DNA of 64,000 nt from Vibrio diazotrophicus (GCF_038452265.1 NZ_CP151842.1:1860001-1924000), one strand, 5' to 3'. Shown: positions 25,914 through 35,294, counted from the first letter of the stretch. Translations and numbers: made by a program. The notes: generated by a model from the sequence alone, not told the origin.

Positions 25914-26093
25914 ATTCTTACCTTTAATATATTTACCTAACCTATACTCGGTTATATGACATTCACTATATCCTCTGGAATGTGTTATTTCTCCAGAAGT
26001 TTTCCGTTTATGTGCAATTTGATGTTTCCATGTTCAAGACTTTAATGGATAATTGTGACAGTGATCATTAAAAACAGTGCCTTGGAGCCTTTT

Positions 26094-26990
26094 GTGCTAA
26101 AGAAAACCATCACAGCCCTCACGTTATCAATGTCAGCTTGTGCAAATGCAAGCACGTACTTTGACCAACAACCTCTTGAACTTGAATACTCAGTAAACTG
26201 TGCTGATTCTTTATGTGCTTTTAATTCTCCGCTTTCTTATCAAGCACCTTCTCCGTTTTCAATGAGTCTGTCTGAACAGCAAGACTTGCAGATTGATCAG
26301 CCACTTCCTCGTTATCTGACGGTATCTAGCGAAAAAGACGCTGAATACCTAAGACAGCAAACCTATACCATTCTAGGATTGAGTGTTGCGACCGTTGCAC
26401 TTATGACACTTCTTCCTGAATCTGTCACTAAATGGGATGAAGAAGATCGCGACCTTAGCGGCTTAGGCAAAAAATGGAAAGACAATGTCTCATCTGGTCC
26501 AGTATGGGACAGAGATGAACACTACCTAAACTACATCATGCACCCCTATTTTGGCGGCGTGTACTACACTGCAGCGCGTCATGCTGGTTACAACGAATTT
26601 CAGTCTTTCTTGTATTCGTTCACTATGTCCGCATTCTTCTGGGAATACGGCGTAGAAGCGTTTGCAGAAGTACCGTCCTATCAAGACCTTTTCATCACGC
26701 CATTCTTTGGTGCGGTCGTGGGTGAGATCATGTTCGAGACAGAGCAAGAAATCGTCGCCAATGGCGGTGAAGTTCTAGGTTCTGAAACCGTGGGTGATAT
26801 TAGCTTGTTCTTCCTGAACCCTGTTGGTCATATTCACGGCTGGGTGAGCAATGCTTGGGGTGGTTCAGCAGAACTTCAGCTGCAAACGGACCCTTGGTAT
26901 GGTAATAACGATGCTGCGAACTTTGCGCTAAGTTCAGGCGTACCTTACGACGACCAGTTCTACTCTTTGAACTTCAAAGTGACGTTCTAA
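26094..26990 (+). CDS. DUF3943 domain protein, exported
   Basis: About 298 residues. With the GTG start at 26094, preceded by GGAG at six bases, the protein has a signal peptide (LKKTITALTLSMSACANAS). The upstream GTG at 26055 has no site and would bury it. The body carries the DUF3943 pattern HYLNYIMHPYFGGVYYTAAR, FLYSFTMSAFFWEYGVEAF and YQDLFITPFFGAVVGE, and ends in a Phe-terminated strand (NFKVTF), suggesting an outer-membrane or envelope protein. The function is unknown. Confidence 0.82.
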   Translation: MLKKTITALTLSMSACANASTYFDQQPLELEYSVNCADSLCAFNSPLSYQAPSPFSMSLSEQQDLQIDQPLPRYLTVSSEKDAEYLRQQTYTILGLSVATVALMTLLPESVTKWDEEDRDLSGLGKKWKDNVSSGPVWDRDEHYLNYIMHPYFGGVYYTAARHAGYNEFQSFLYSFTMSAFFWEYGVEAFAEVPSYQDLFITPFFGAVVGEIMFETEQEIVANGGEVLGSETVGDISLFFLNPVGHIHGWVSNAWGGSAELQLQTDPWYGNNDAANFALSSGVPYDDQFYSLNFKVTF

Positions 26991-27003
26991 TTTCAGTTTT
27001 TGA

Positions 27004-27036
27004 CATTTAAAAGCGCTGTATCGGCGCTTTTAAATG
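27004..27036. terminator. Bidirectional terminator between DUF3943 gene and gntR
   Basis: CATTTAAAAGCGC at 27004-27016 and its perfect complement at 27024-27036 form a 13-bp stem with A/T-rich ends. It overlaps the final codons of the convergent gntR. Confidence 0.85.
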
Positions 27037-28031
27037 CTCTCTCCCAATTCAATTCGGTAGCCAAGATCAATGCACTCTTGGTATTCCTTTTCGCCATTGA
27101 GTCGATTCATAATCTCTCTTGCCGCAATCAGGCCGATTTTTTCACGAGGTGTCACCACTGTGGCTAACCTTGGTGTCATAGCCTGACTAATATCGTGCCC
27201 ATGGAAACCTGCGATAGAAATTTGGTTAGGAACAGAGATGTTGCGCCTTACACACTCATAAAACGCACCAATCGCTAAGTCATCGTTGGTACAAAATATG
27301 CCGTCAACCTTGGGATGTTTTTCAATTGCATCACCCAATAACTTTGCACCCAAAGTAAACGATGAGGCCGCTTCCGTTTGCAGAGCCAAAGGTTCTAAAC
27401 CAGCGTCATTCATCGCCTGATTAAAACCAGACATTTTTTGACGGGTACGTTCATCCATTCGTGCGGCTAAATAGACAATCTGTTTGCATCCCTTTGCCAA
27501 CATTGCTTTTGTCATATCTTTCGCGGCTGCAAAGTTGTCAAAACCCACCGCTTGTTCAATTCTCGGCGAGATAGAATCCATAATTTCTACCACCGGAATA
27601 GACGCGGTTTGCAGCATTTTTTTTACCCGTTCTGTGTGAACATTTTCAGAAAGGATAATAGCGTCCACGTTATAGGAGAGTAATGAAGCCACACTCTGCT
27701 CTTCCAGCTCAGAGCTATAACCATAGTGCGCAAGCATAGTTTGGTAGCCAGCAGGCCCAGTTACTTGCTCAATACCTCGAATAACTTCCGCAAAAACTTG
27801 GTTAGTTAAAGACGGAACAAGAACGCCAATCGCATGGCTTTTCGCATTCGACAAAATATCAGGAGCACGGTTAGGGATATAGCCCAGCTCCTCGACAGCT
27901 GCGAGCACTTTCTCTTGTACCGTAGGAGATACAGAATTGGGATCACGTAGACAGCGACTGACTGTCATTTTGGTCACTCCGACTAAATTCGCTACATCCT
28001 GAAGCGTCGGGCGTTTTTTCTTACTAACCAT
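27030..28031 (-). CDS. gntR: LacI-family gluconate repressor GntR
   Basis: 333 residues. The N-terminal LacI HTH (TLQDVANLVGVTKMTVSRCLRDP) and hinge are followed by a periplasmic-binding-like sensor domain (SHAIGVLVPSLTNQVFAEVI, GIFCTNDDLAIGAFYECVRR). It resembles E. coli GntR in length and in the sequence of the HTH. A perfect TGTTAC-TG-GTAACA site lies 17 bp upstream, indicating autoregulation. Two GntR-type sites precede the TRAP operon, so it most likely represses the whole gluconate module until gluconate is present. Confidence 0.92.
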   Translation of the reverse strand: MVSKKKRPTLQDVANLVGVTKMTVSRCLRDPNSVSPTVQEKVLAAVEELGYIPNRAPDILSNAKSHAIGVLVPSLTNQVFAEVIRGIEQVTGPAGYQTMLAHYGYSSELEEQSVASLLSYNVDAIILSENVHTERVKKMLQTASIPVVEIMDSISPRIEQAVGFDNFAAAKDMTKAMLAKGCKQIVYLAARMDERTRQKMSGFNQAMNDAGLEPLALQTEAASSFTLGAKLLGDAIEKHPKVDGIFCTNDDLAIGAFYECVRRNISVPNQISIAGFHGHDISQAMTPRLATVVTPREKIGLIAAREIMNRLNGEKEYQECIDLGYRIELGESI

Positions 28032-28047
28032 AAATAAATATTCTCTT

Positions 28048-28061
28048 TGTTACTGGTAACA
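28048..28061. promoter_or_regulatory. GntR operator at the gntR promoter
   Basis: TGTTACTGGTAACA, a palindrome matching the core of the E. coli GntR operator, lying just upstream of the gntR start. Confidence 0.8.
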
Positions 28062-28122
28062 TTGTACTCAAGAGCTCAATAGAGAAATAGGTTTAATCGC
28101 ACTTATTTATTTGACTCTGTTA

Positions 28123-28151
28123 TCAAAAAAGCGCCCAGATAAAAGGCGCTT
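28123..28151 (-). terminator. gnd terminator
   Basis: Minus strand: AAGCGCC / GGCGCTT stem (7 bp, 9-nt loop) followed by TTTT, starting six bases after the gnd stop. It closes the TRAP-gntK-gnd operon before the separate gntR promoter. Confidence 0.88.
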
Positions 28152-28156
28152 ATTGA

Positions 28157-29644
28157 TTAACGTTTAGTTTCTAGTCGAGTTTCACTTTCCCAAAGCAAAT
28201 GAAACTTATCCGTAGATGGCTCATCCACCCTCGCATAAGTATGCGCACCAAAGTAATCTCGCTGCGCTTGCAGCAAATTCGCCGGAGATAGTGAGCTCGA
28301 CAAAGCATCGTAGTAATTCAATGCCGAAATCACTGCTGGCATAGCAACACCGGATAATATTGCCTGAGCACTGCAGGTTCTCCAGCCTAATACACGCTTG
28401 GAAAGCTGCTCAATGAAATCTTCGGCAAATAACAGATGATCAAGTTCAGAATTATGCTCATATACAGCGGAAATGTTTTGCAAGAATGCTGCACGAATAA
28501 TACAGCCAGAACGCCAGATTTTCGCAATGTCTGAGAAATTGAGCTGCCAGCCCTCAAGCTCTGATTTACTCTTGAGTAAGTCAAACCCTTGGGCATAAGT
28601 GACTAATTTCGCGCAATACAAACCATCCTCTAGTGCTTTCAGAGCTTGTGTCTTGTCTTCTAAACAAGTTTGCTTCACTGAAGGCAATATGGAAGAGGCT
28701 TTTACTCGACGTCCTTTGTTAGCGCTTAATGCTCGGGCAAACACAGCCTGAGCGATCGTTGTCGCAGGGCTTCCCATCTGCAACGCATTGACCGCTGTCC
28801 AAAGCCCAGTACCTTTTTGCTCCGCGACATCCAGAATCATATCCACCAACGAATTGCCCGTTCTTGGATCCTGTTGCTTGAGTACGTCTGCACTGATTTC
28901 CATCAGATAGCTGTTAAGTGCACCTTGATTCCAAACCGTAAACACTTCACCAATTTCGGTGGCTGACATCTGCAAAACTTGGCGCATGTACTGATACGCT
29001 TCACAGATAATTTGCATATCGGCATATTCAATGCCGTTGTGCACCATCTTCACGTAATGCCCTGCCCCAGCCGGACCTAAATATGCAGCACATGCCTCGC
29101 CTGACTGATGAGAATCGATGGATAAACCGTTCGCATCTACTTTAGCGGCAATTGCAGTCCACATAGATTCAACGTGCTTCCATGCAATAGGATCGCCACT
29201 TGCCATTAAAGATGGGCCATGACGTGCACCTTGTTCCCCGCCTGAAACAGCGGTACTGAAGAATCGCAGACGACCGGCAAACAACTCTTCTCTACGTTCA
29301 GAGTCGGTCCACAAACTGTTGCCAGTATCAATAACAATGTCTTGCGCTTCTAAGCCATTTTGCAGCAGTTGCTCGATGACTTGATCAACGATTTCGCCAG
29401 CAGGAACCGATAAGGCAATGACTCTTGGTGTAGCCAAGCAAGAGAGCAAGTCCTTTAGGTTCTGCGCTATTTTGAACTGTCCTTTGTTTGGGTTTATGGA
29501 AAGCTCTTGAGCTTCCTTATCCGCTCGTAAACAGTGGCTTTGGCTTAAGTCAAAGCCCACCACTGAAAATCCGTGGTCAACCAGATTAAGCGCAAGACTT
29601 TTACCCATTACGCCTAATCCAACCATTGCAATATGATAACTCAA
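28157..29644 (-). CDS. gnd: 6-phosphogluconate dehydrogenase, decarboxylating
   Basis: 495 residues; oxidises 6-phosphogluconate to ribulose 5-phosphate, CO2 and NADPH. The NADP-binding start GLGVMGKSLALNLVDHGFSV, the substrate motif VSGGEQGARHGPSLM and the catalytic KMVHNGIEYADMQ are all present, as is EQKGTGLWTA. It overlaps gntK by 4 bp (ATGA), so imported gluconate is phosphorylated and sent straight into the pentose phosphate pathway. No edd or eda is present nearby. It is slightly longer than E. coli Gnd (468 aa). Confidence 0.95.
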   Translation of the reverse strand: MSYHIAMVGLGVMGKSLALNLVDHGFSVVGFDLSQSHCLRADKEAQELSINPNKGQFKIAQNLKDLLSCLATPRVIALSVPAGEIVDQVIEQLLQNGLEAQDIVIDTGNSLWTDSERREELFAGRLRFFSTAVSGGEQGARHGPSLMASGDPIAWKHVESMWTAIAAKVDANGLSIDSHQSGEACAAYLGPAGAGHYVKMVHNGIEYADMQIICEAYQYMRQVLQMSATEIGEVFTVWNQGALNSYLMEISADVLKQQDPRTGNSLVDMILDVAEQKGTGLWTAVNALQMGSPATTIAQAVFARALSANKGRRVKASSILPSVKQTCLEDKTQALKALEDGLYCAKLVTYAQGFDLLKSKSELEGWQLNFSDIAKIWRSGCIIRAAFLQNISAVYEHNSELDHLLFAEDFIEQLSKRVLGWRTCSAQAILSGVAMPAVISALNYYDALSSSLSPANLLQAQRDYFGAHTYARVDEPSTDKFHLLWESETRLETKR

Positions 29645-30147
29645 GCGCTTTCTCCTTTATTACGAAGCCCTTGAAGCGCCTGCTCTAACACCTCTTCCAT
29701 AGATGAGGAAACATCAACAAAAATGGCTTCGTCAGTTTCAGGCTCAATCAATGTATCAAACTGACTTTTCAACATCTTCTCACCGTGGAAGTAGTGATTT
29801 GCGCGCTGTGATAAACGAGCCCAAATCGTGTCGTAGTCACCTTGCAAATAGACAATAGCTAAGTCCTGATTGTTGTTACGCAGAATGTCTCTGTATTCTG
29901 GTTTCAAAGCAGAACAAGCGATCACCGCAGACTCATGCTCTAAAAACAGGCTATTCAAACGTTGCAGCCAACCAATACGGTCTTCATCAGTAAGAGGAAT
30001 CCCTTGTCTCATCTTTTCTACACTCTGTTCAGAGTGGTAGTCATCACCATCAAAGAATTTCAGGTTCAATGCCTTTGCGATAGCGCTGCCAACTGAGCTC
30101 TTACCGCAACCTGAAACGCCCATAACCAATATTTTCTTTGGGTCCAT
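29641..30147 (-). CDS. gntK: Gluconokinase
   Basis: About 168 residues; phosphorylates gluconate with ATP. The P-loop GVSGCGKSSVG and the substrate region FFDGDDYHSEQSVEKMRQG-IPLTDEDR are typical of GntK-type gluconokinases, with the YLQGDYDTIWARLSQRANHYF lid segment. ATG 30147 is chosen (GGGAAG eight bases upstream); a GTG at 30156 would put the site against the start. It overlaps gnd by 4 bp and follows the TRAP permease genes. Confidence 0.95.
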   Translation of the reverse strand: MDPKKILVMGVSGCGKSSVGSAIAKALNLKFFDGDDYHSEQSVEKMRQGIPLTDEDRIGWLQRLNSLFLEHESAVIACSALKPEYRDILRNNNQDLAIVYLQGDYDTIWARLSQRANHYFHGEKMLKSQFDTLIEPETDEAIFVDVSSSMEEVLEQALQGLRNKGESA

Positions 30148-30213
30148 TGAACACACTTCCCTAGACTACTCTCACCGTAGCCGCCTTACTAAATTCAATA
30201 AAATGGGTTGCTT

Positions 30214-31530
30214 TTATTTCCACCACATAGCGAGCTGCGGGAAAGCAATGACCAAACCCAGAACAAAAATTTGCATGAAGATAAATGGAATCAGTGACTG
30301 GAATATCTCACCTAAGCTGATTTCTTTTGGCGCTACCGATTTAAGGTAGAATGCCGCCGGACCAAATGGTGGTGATAAGAACGATACCTGCATGTTCAGA
30401 CAGAACACGACACCAAACCAAATCGGGTCAAATCCTAGATTCGTGATAATAGGTACGAAAATTGGCATGGTTAGCAGTGCAACACCTACCCAGTCCAAGA
30501 ACATACCTAGTACGAGTAGAATCACCATCATAATGAACAGTGTTGCGAATGCGCTGCCGCCAGAAAGCGTAAGAATGGTTTCTTCAACGAAGTCGATGCC
30601 GCCCATCAGGTTGTAAATCCCAACCAACGCACTCGCACCGATACCAATCCAGATGATCATCCCGCAGGTGCGCATTGTCGCCATCGCACTCTCTTGCAGC
30701 ATCTTCCAGCTCATTTCTTTACGGATTACCGCGCTGATCATGATACCAACAACACCAAGAGCTGAAGCTTCAGTTACAGAAGCAACACCGGTATAAATAC
30801 TGCCGAGAACCACTGCCACTGATAACAATGGGAAGAAAAGTGCTTTGAAGTAACTTGGCTTATTGTCGTCTTCTAAATCTTCATCACTAAAATCAGGTGC
30901 CAGAGAAGGATTGATATAACAACGAATCAATACATAAGCGATATAACAAGCCGCTAGGATGAATGCAGGAATAAATGCCGCTTTAAACAGATCACCAATC
31001 GATACACTTGCGGTCATGCCATAGATGATAAGAACGATACTTGGCGGAAGCATAGTACCTAGCGCGCCACCCGCACACGTTGTACCAATAGCAAGCTTAC
31101 GGTCATAGCCCAAGCGAAGCATTTGTGGCAGTGCCAAAATACCTAACAGAACGGTTTCACCACCGATAACGCCAGACATTGATGCCAGTAAGACCGCTAC
31201 CAATAGCGTTTGAACTGCAACACCACCGCGAACTTTACGCCCTACAGACTTCATTGCGTCGAACAGATCTTTCGCGATACCCGAGCGATCCAGCATGGCT
31301 GCCATTAATACGAACATCGGAATAGCTAAGAAAATGTAGTCCGATGCAAAGCTGTACATGCGGCTGGTGACCAAAGGAATCGCGTCAACACCAAACCAGC
31401 CAAGAGTAAATACGATAGCGACGAAACAGGTAACAAACGCAAGCTGCATACCGGTCAGCAATAAGCCGATCATCATGACCAGCATCAGCAAGCTGCCCCA
31501 TTCAATACCAATAGAAGATAAATCAAACAT
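30214..31530 (-). CDS. TRAP transporter large permease (gluconate module)
   Basis: 438-residue DctM-family membrane protein with about 12 helices. Family motifs include SGVIGGETVLLGILALPQM, CAGGALGTMLPPSIVLIIYG and MQVSFLSPPFGPAAFYLKS. It overlaps the DctQ-like gene by 8 bp, giving coupled translation. Gluconate as substrate is inferred from the adjoining gntK and gnd and the GntR operators, not from the protein itself. In E. coli this role is filled by unrelated GntP-family carriers. Confidence 0.93.
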   Translation of the reverse strand: MFDLSSIGIEWGSLLMLVMMIGLLLTGMQLAFVTCFVAIVFTLGWFGVDAIPLVTSRMYSFASDYIFLAIPMFVLMAAMLDRSGIAKDLFDAMKSVGRKVRGGVAVQTLLVAVLLASMSGVIGGETVLLGILALPQMLRLGYDRKLAIGTTCAGGALGTMLPPSIVLIIYGMTASVSIGDLFKAAFIPAFILAACYIAYVLIRCYINPSLAPDFSDEDLEDDNKPSYFKALFFPLLSVAVVLGSIYTGVASVTEASALGVVGIMISAVIRKEMSWKMLQESAMATMRTCGMIIWIGIGASALVGIYNLMGGIDFVEETILTLSGGSAFATLFIMMVILLVLGMFLDWVGVALLTMPIFVPIITNLGFDPIWFGVVFCLNMQVSFLSPPFGPAAFYLKSVAPKEISLGEIFQSLIPFIFMQIFVLGLVIAFPQLAMWWK

Positions 31531-32080
31531 CGTGTTTATTCCTTAAGGCTTGAATCTCTTGAATCATATGCAGAACAAACTGCACTACCAAAATGATCAA
31601 AGTGATAAAAATTACCGCTTTAAGCAGCGCAGGATAAGGCGGGTTGAAAGCTGAACCAGATGTTTCTAAACGCATCTCTCCCCATGGTGCAAACCATGCG
31701 CTTTCTACCGTGATATAAGAGGCATAAGCCATCATTAGTGCGAACGCCAAACCGACAATATGGTGAACCATATTGAGATAGTGTTTAGCGCGCTTTGAAA
31801 CATTGTCGTAGATAAGAACCACTCGAACGTGCTTGTTCGAGGCCATTGCATACACACCACCGAACACAAACAAACACCCGCCGATAAAGGCTGCTGTTTC
31901 ATGTACCCACGTCGTTGGTGCGTCAAAAACATAGCGCATAACAACTTCGTAGAAAGAAATCGCAACAGTCAAAAGAAACAGCAAGCTAAGGGTGTTTCCG
32001 ATACGTATGATTGCTCGGTCTAATGCATTCTTTGGCTGATCATCAAGGTGTGATGTAGCCTGTAGCTTATTCTCGCTCAT
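31523..32080 (-). CDS. TRAP transporter small permease (gluconate module)
   Basis: About 185 residues with four membrane helices and the DctQ segment FYEVVMRYVFDAPTTWVHET and KHVRVVLIYDNVSKRAKHYL. The start is at Met 32080 with AAGAG six bases upstream; the frame opens at 32119 without a site. It partners the large permease that overlaps it and lies after the binding protein gene. Confidence 0.92.
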   Translation of the reverse strand: MSENKLQATSHLDDQPKNALDRAIIRIGNTLSLLFLLTVAISFYEVVMRYVFDAPTTWVHETAAFIGGCLFVFGGVYAMASNKHVRVVLIYDNVSKRAKHYLNMVHHIVGLAFALMMAYASYITVESAWFAPWGEMRLETSGSAFNPPYPALLKAVIFITLIILVVQFVLHMIQEIQALRNKHDV

Positions 32081-32102
32081 AACGAACTCTTTTAGTGAAA
32101 TG

Positions 32103-32126
32103 AGAGAGGGCCAAAACACCCTCTCT
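32103..32126 (-). other. Intercistronic stem-loop after the gluconate TRAP binding protein gene
   Basis: AGAGAGGG at 32103-32110 and CCCTCTCT at 32119-32126, loop 8, directly between the binding-protein stop and the small permease start. It parallels the stem-loop in the first TRAP operon (3645-3685). Confidence 0.65.
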
Positions 32127-32146
32127 AAATAAAGGAAGTACTTCGA

Positions 32147-33163
32147 TTACAGTAGGTCGTTCTTCTCTAGGAACGTAGTTACTGATTCGTAAACTTTTTG
32201 TGCGTTTGGTGAACGCTCTGCAAATACTTTCCATTGTTCACGAGCGATAGAACGGAACTTCTTGCGCTCTTCATCAGACCAGTTGTGAATCGTGATGTTT
32301 GGATTCGCGTTCGCTTCTTTTACTGCCGCTTGGTCAGCAATTTTTAGCTGTGTCGTAATGTCGTAAGAGAAATCACGTACCGATGTCTTGAGGATTTGTT
32401 GCAAATCTTCAGGCATCTTGTCCCATTTCTTTTGACTAATAGAGATATCGATCAGCGGTAGAGAGTGGAAACCAGGTTGAACTGGGTGAGCCGCAACATC
32501 GTTCATACCCGCTTTTTGGTTTGTAGAGAATACTGTGTAGTCCGCTGCATCAATAACGCCTTTGCTTAGACCAGTGAATACTTCTGAACCCGGTAGGTTA
32601 ACTGGAGTTGCACCTGCTGCTGCAAAAACTTGTTGAACCAGACCTTCTGGAGCACGTAGTTTCAGACCTTTTAGATCAGCAACGCTATCAAGCGGCTTTT
32701 TAGAAACGAGAGATTCAACACCAGTCGTCGATGCACCAATAAATTTAACACCGTAAGGTTTGTAAAGCTCAGTTAGAAGCTCATTACCACCGCCGTAGTT
32801 CATGTATTGAAGAAGTTGCGTCGTGTCAGACCAAGCGCCAACCATGTTACCTAGTAGGCCGAATGCTGGATCTTGACCAGAGAAGAACTCAGTAGCAGTT
32901 ACGTGGCCATCAAGAATGCCCATTTTGATTGAGCTTAGAGTTTCTGTATGTTTTACCACTGCACCAACAGGTAACAAGTCAATGTCGATACGTCCACCAG
33001 ACATTTTTTCAACGTTATCAGCCCATACTTGCTGAATCTGGAAGTTGCGGTCACCCGATGGATCTGAAGACTGAATTTTCAGTTTGAAATCAGCCGCCAT
33101 CGCTGACATGGACACTAGGCCCGTCACAGCAGTAGCGATAAGCGTTCTCGTCATAGCTTTCAT
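32147..33163 (-). CDS. TRAP transporter periplasmic binding protein (gluconate module)
   Basis: 338 residues with a signal peptide (TLIATAVTGLVSMSAMA-ADF). The DctP fold is shown by KMSGGRIDIDLLPVGAVV, LKGLKLRAPEGLVQQVFAAAG with the conserved Arg, and VFTGLSKGVIDAADYT. The start has AAGGA seven bases upstream. It is first in the operon binding protein / small permease / large permease / gntK / gnd, behind two GntR-type operators, so gluconate or a closely related aldonate is the best guess. Confidence 0.93.
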   Translation of the reverse strand: MKAMTRTLIATAVTGLVSMSAMAADFKLKIQSSDPSGDRNFQIQQVWADNVEKMSGGRIDIDLLPVGAVVKHTETLSSIKMGILDGHVTATEFFSGQDPAFGLLGNMVGAWSDTTQLLQYMNYGGGNELLTELYKPYGVKFIGASTTGVESLVSKKPLDSVADLKGLKLRAPEGLVQQVFAAAGATPVNLPGSEVFTGLSKGVIDAADYTVFSTNQKAGMNDVAAHPVQPGFHSLPLIDISISQKKWDKMPEDLQQILKTSVRDFSYDITTQLKIADQAAVKEANANPNITIHNWSDEERKKFRSIAREQWKVFAERSPNAQKVYESVTTFLEKNDLL

Positions 33164-33208
33164 TTGTCTATCCTTATTTGCTTCACGTAAATACCGGATT
33201 ATATTTTT

Positions 33209-33249
33209 ATGTTACCGGTAACCTTGAACCTTAATGTTACCGGTAACTG
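33209..33249. promoter_or_regulatory. Two GntR operators upstream of the gluconate TRAP operon
   Basis: ATGTTACCGGTAAC occurs at 33209-33222 and again at 33234-33247. The copies are 25 bp apart and each contains the perfect 12-bp palindrome GTTACCGGTAAC. They lie 46-86 bp before the binding-protein start and match the site at the gntR promoter. Confidence 0.85.
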
Positions 33250-33492
33250 TTACTAAAAGTCTATGCGGATGATCACAGGATTTAAACATTAATTAACAAA
33301 CTTCTTATTTTTATAAGGAAGCCATTAACAGGTTCGGCGGGTATTGCCCTGAACAAATGTGCAGAGGGTTAAATAAATGAAATTATTAGAATATCGCGAC
33401 ATCAAAAAATTGACCTTGGTCAAGTCTCGAACACATATAACGCCTAAACTCAAATAGAAAAGTGATTTTGTAATGATGTTCGGAGGCCGTAT

Positions 33493-34005
33493 ATGACTTG
33501 TACCTTTATTGTAAGTTTCGTAGGAAAAGCAACACCCTCAACAATCAAATCTTTGGCCGCTGCGACAAATGAAAAAAGTGGTAAGTGGCTTATTAGCAAA
33601 GTGAATTTTATTGAAGACCAAGTTGCTGCTGTTATCAAAATTGAAATACCAGAAGAAAATGCAGATGTCGTCAAAGAAGCCTTTTATGCCACACCTGATC
33701 TGCTGGTAAAAATTGTCGATGTTGCTGAACACGTACAACTCGAAGATAAAATATACCAACTTCGTATTGATTCTAACGACCGCTACGGCGTAGTTAACGA
33801 GATCACCCATGTTCTTGATGAACAAGAAGTGCAGATTCTGGATATGGATTGTCAGCGCGTGTTTATCGCTGGCGGCGGTGGCGTAAGCTCTAGCTTATTT
33901 ACTGCAAACTTAGCTGTGCGTTTACCTGTTGAACGTCAATTGAATGATGTGGTCAGCGAGCTGGAATCTTTAAGCGAAGATACTCGTGTTATCGTTGAGT
34001 CATAA
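33493..34005 (+). CDS. Tandem ACT-domain protein, GcvR-like
   Basis: 170 residues forming two ACT-like units: MTCTFIVSFVGKATPSTIKS (about 1-75) and YQLRIDSNDRYGVVNEITHV (about 88-168). The layout matches GcvR-type regulatory proteins, which sense amino acids and act through protein contacts, without a DNA-binding domain. A strong GGAGG lies six bases before ATG 33493. Whether it controls glycine cleavage or the adjacent polyamine genes is not known. It is convergent with nspC and shares a terminator with it. Confidence 0.8.
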   Translation: MTCTFIVSFVGKATPSTIKSLAAATNEKSGKWLISKVNFIEDQVAAVIKIEIPEENADVVKEAFYATPDLLVKIVDVAEHVQLEDKIYQLRIDSNDRYGVVNEITHVLDEQEVQILDMDCQRVFIAGGGGVSSSLFTANLAVRLPVERQLNDVVSELESLSEDTRVIVES

Positions 34006-34052
34006 ACTTATTTGAATCATAAGATTAGCTGACTTATAAAACTGAGCTGCAT

Positions 34053-34093
34053 AAAAAACCACCCTTTCTCTTTTAAGAAATGGGTGGTTTTTT
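34053..34093. terminator. Bidirectional terminator between the ACT gene and nspC
   Basis: AAAAAACCACCC at 34053-34064 pairs with GGGTGGTTTTTT at 34082-34093 (perfect 12 bp), with A- and T-runs on either side, so it works for both convergent genes. Confidence 0.92.
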
Positions 34094-34108
34094 ATTGCTC
34101 GATAAGTC

Positions 34109-35242
34109 TTATTTAACAGACCATTGAGAAAGCGAACGTTTGAAGTCTTGGTAGCCAAACTCGTTCAATTTTTGAATGTCGCCATTACTGCGCTCGCAGT
34201 AAACAGAAGGCATCTTCAAGCCATTGAACCAGTTAAGTTTCACCATGGTGTAACCCGCACTGTCCAAGATATGAAGCTTCTGACCAATTTGTAGTGGCTG
34301 ATCAAACTTAGCGATACAGAATTGATCACCAGCCAAACATGAACATGAACCAATCACGTATTCATGCTCGCCAGATTCACTGGCTTCCAGTACTGAAGCA
34401 GGCTCATTGTAGATAAGTGTATCTAGACGGTGTGCTTCGGTCGCAGAGTCAACGATCGCCGTCTTCATACCGTTTTCTACGATATCAACAACGGTGACTA
34501 CAAGATCAGTGGTCTTAGTGATTACCGCTTCGCCTGGCTCTAGGTATAATTGTACGCCATGTTTTTCAGAAAATGCTTTAAGCGCTAGACCCAGTTTTTC
34601 TACATCGTAACCCGGCCATGTAAAGAATACGCCGCCGCCCATGCTCACCCAATCCAGTTTGTTTAGGTATTCACCAAAACGCTCTGAAATAGCATCCAGC
34701 AGGCCAATGAAAGCATCCACATCTTTGTTTTCACAGTTCATGTGGAACATCACACCATTGATCGTATCGAATACCGAACCATCAATGTGATCAGCCTGAA
34801 CACCTAGGCGAGAGAACTTACGTGCTGGGTTAGCAAGGTCTTGACCTGCGTAGCTAACACCTGGGTTAAGGCGCAAACCGATTGACGCTTTGCCTTCCAC
34901 AAGGTGACGGTATGCAGAAAGTTGAGATTGTGAGTTGAAGATCATCTTGTCGCAGATGTCTACCACTTCTTTAACGTCATCTTCGCTGTAACCTACGCTG
35001 TATGCGTGAGTTTCACCGCCAAAAGTTTCATAGCCAAGTTTCACTTCAAATGGGCCAGAACTGGTTGTGCCATCTAAGTATGGCTTGATGATGTCAAACA
35101 CGCCCCAAGTAGAAAAACACTTCAGCGCCAGTACCAGTTTTACACCTGAAATTTCTTTCAGACGTTTTGCAATTTCCAGATTGGCGATCAGTTTTGACTC
35201 ATCAATCATAAAGTAAGGAGTTTTCAATTCACTCTTTTGCAT
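34109..35242 (-). CDS. nspC: Carboxynorspermidine decarboxylase
   Basis: 377 residues; PLP enzyme of the alanine-racemase fold that converts carboxynorspermidine to norspermidine, the last step of the pathway. The PLP Lys is in VLALKCFSTWGVF, the Gly-rich phosphate site is SMGGGVFFTWPGY, and LYLEPGEAV and the active Cys in GSCSCLAGDQF are present. It lies directly downstream of the carboxynorspermidine dehydrogenase gene. In Vibrio cholerae norspermidine controls biofilm formation. Confidence 0.96.
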   Translation of the reverse strand: MQKSELKTPYFMIDESKLIANLEIAKRLKEISGVKLVLALKCFSTWGVFDIIKPYLDGTTSSGPFEVKLGYETFGGETHAYSVGYSEDDVKEVVDICDKMIFNSQSQLSAYRHLVEGKASIGLRLNPGVSYAGQDLANPARKFSRLGVQADHIDGSVFDTINGVMFHMNCENKDVDAFIGLLDAISERFGEYLNKLDWVSMGGGVFFTWPGYDVEKLGLALKAFSEKHGVQLYLEPGEAVITKTTDLVVTVVDIVENGMKTAIVDSATEAHRLDTLIYNEPASVLEASESGEHEYVIGSCSCLAGDQFCIAKFDQPLQIGQKLHILDSAGYTMVKLNWFNGLKMPSVYCERSNGDIQKLNEFGYQDFKRSLSQWSVK

Positions 35243-35294
35243 CTTGTTTATTTCCTGCGTATTGCCTTAGCAACACTTCATCAATCGCAAAATG

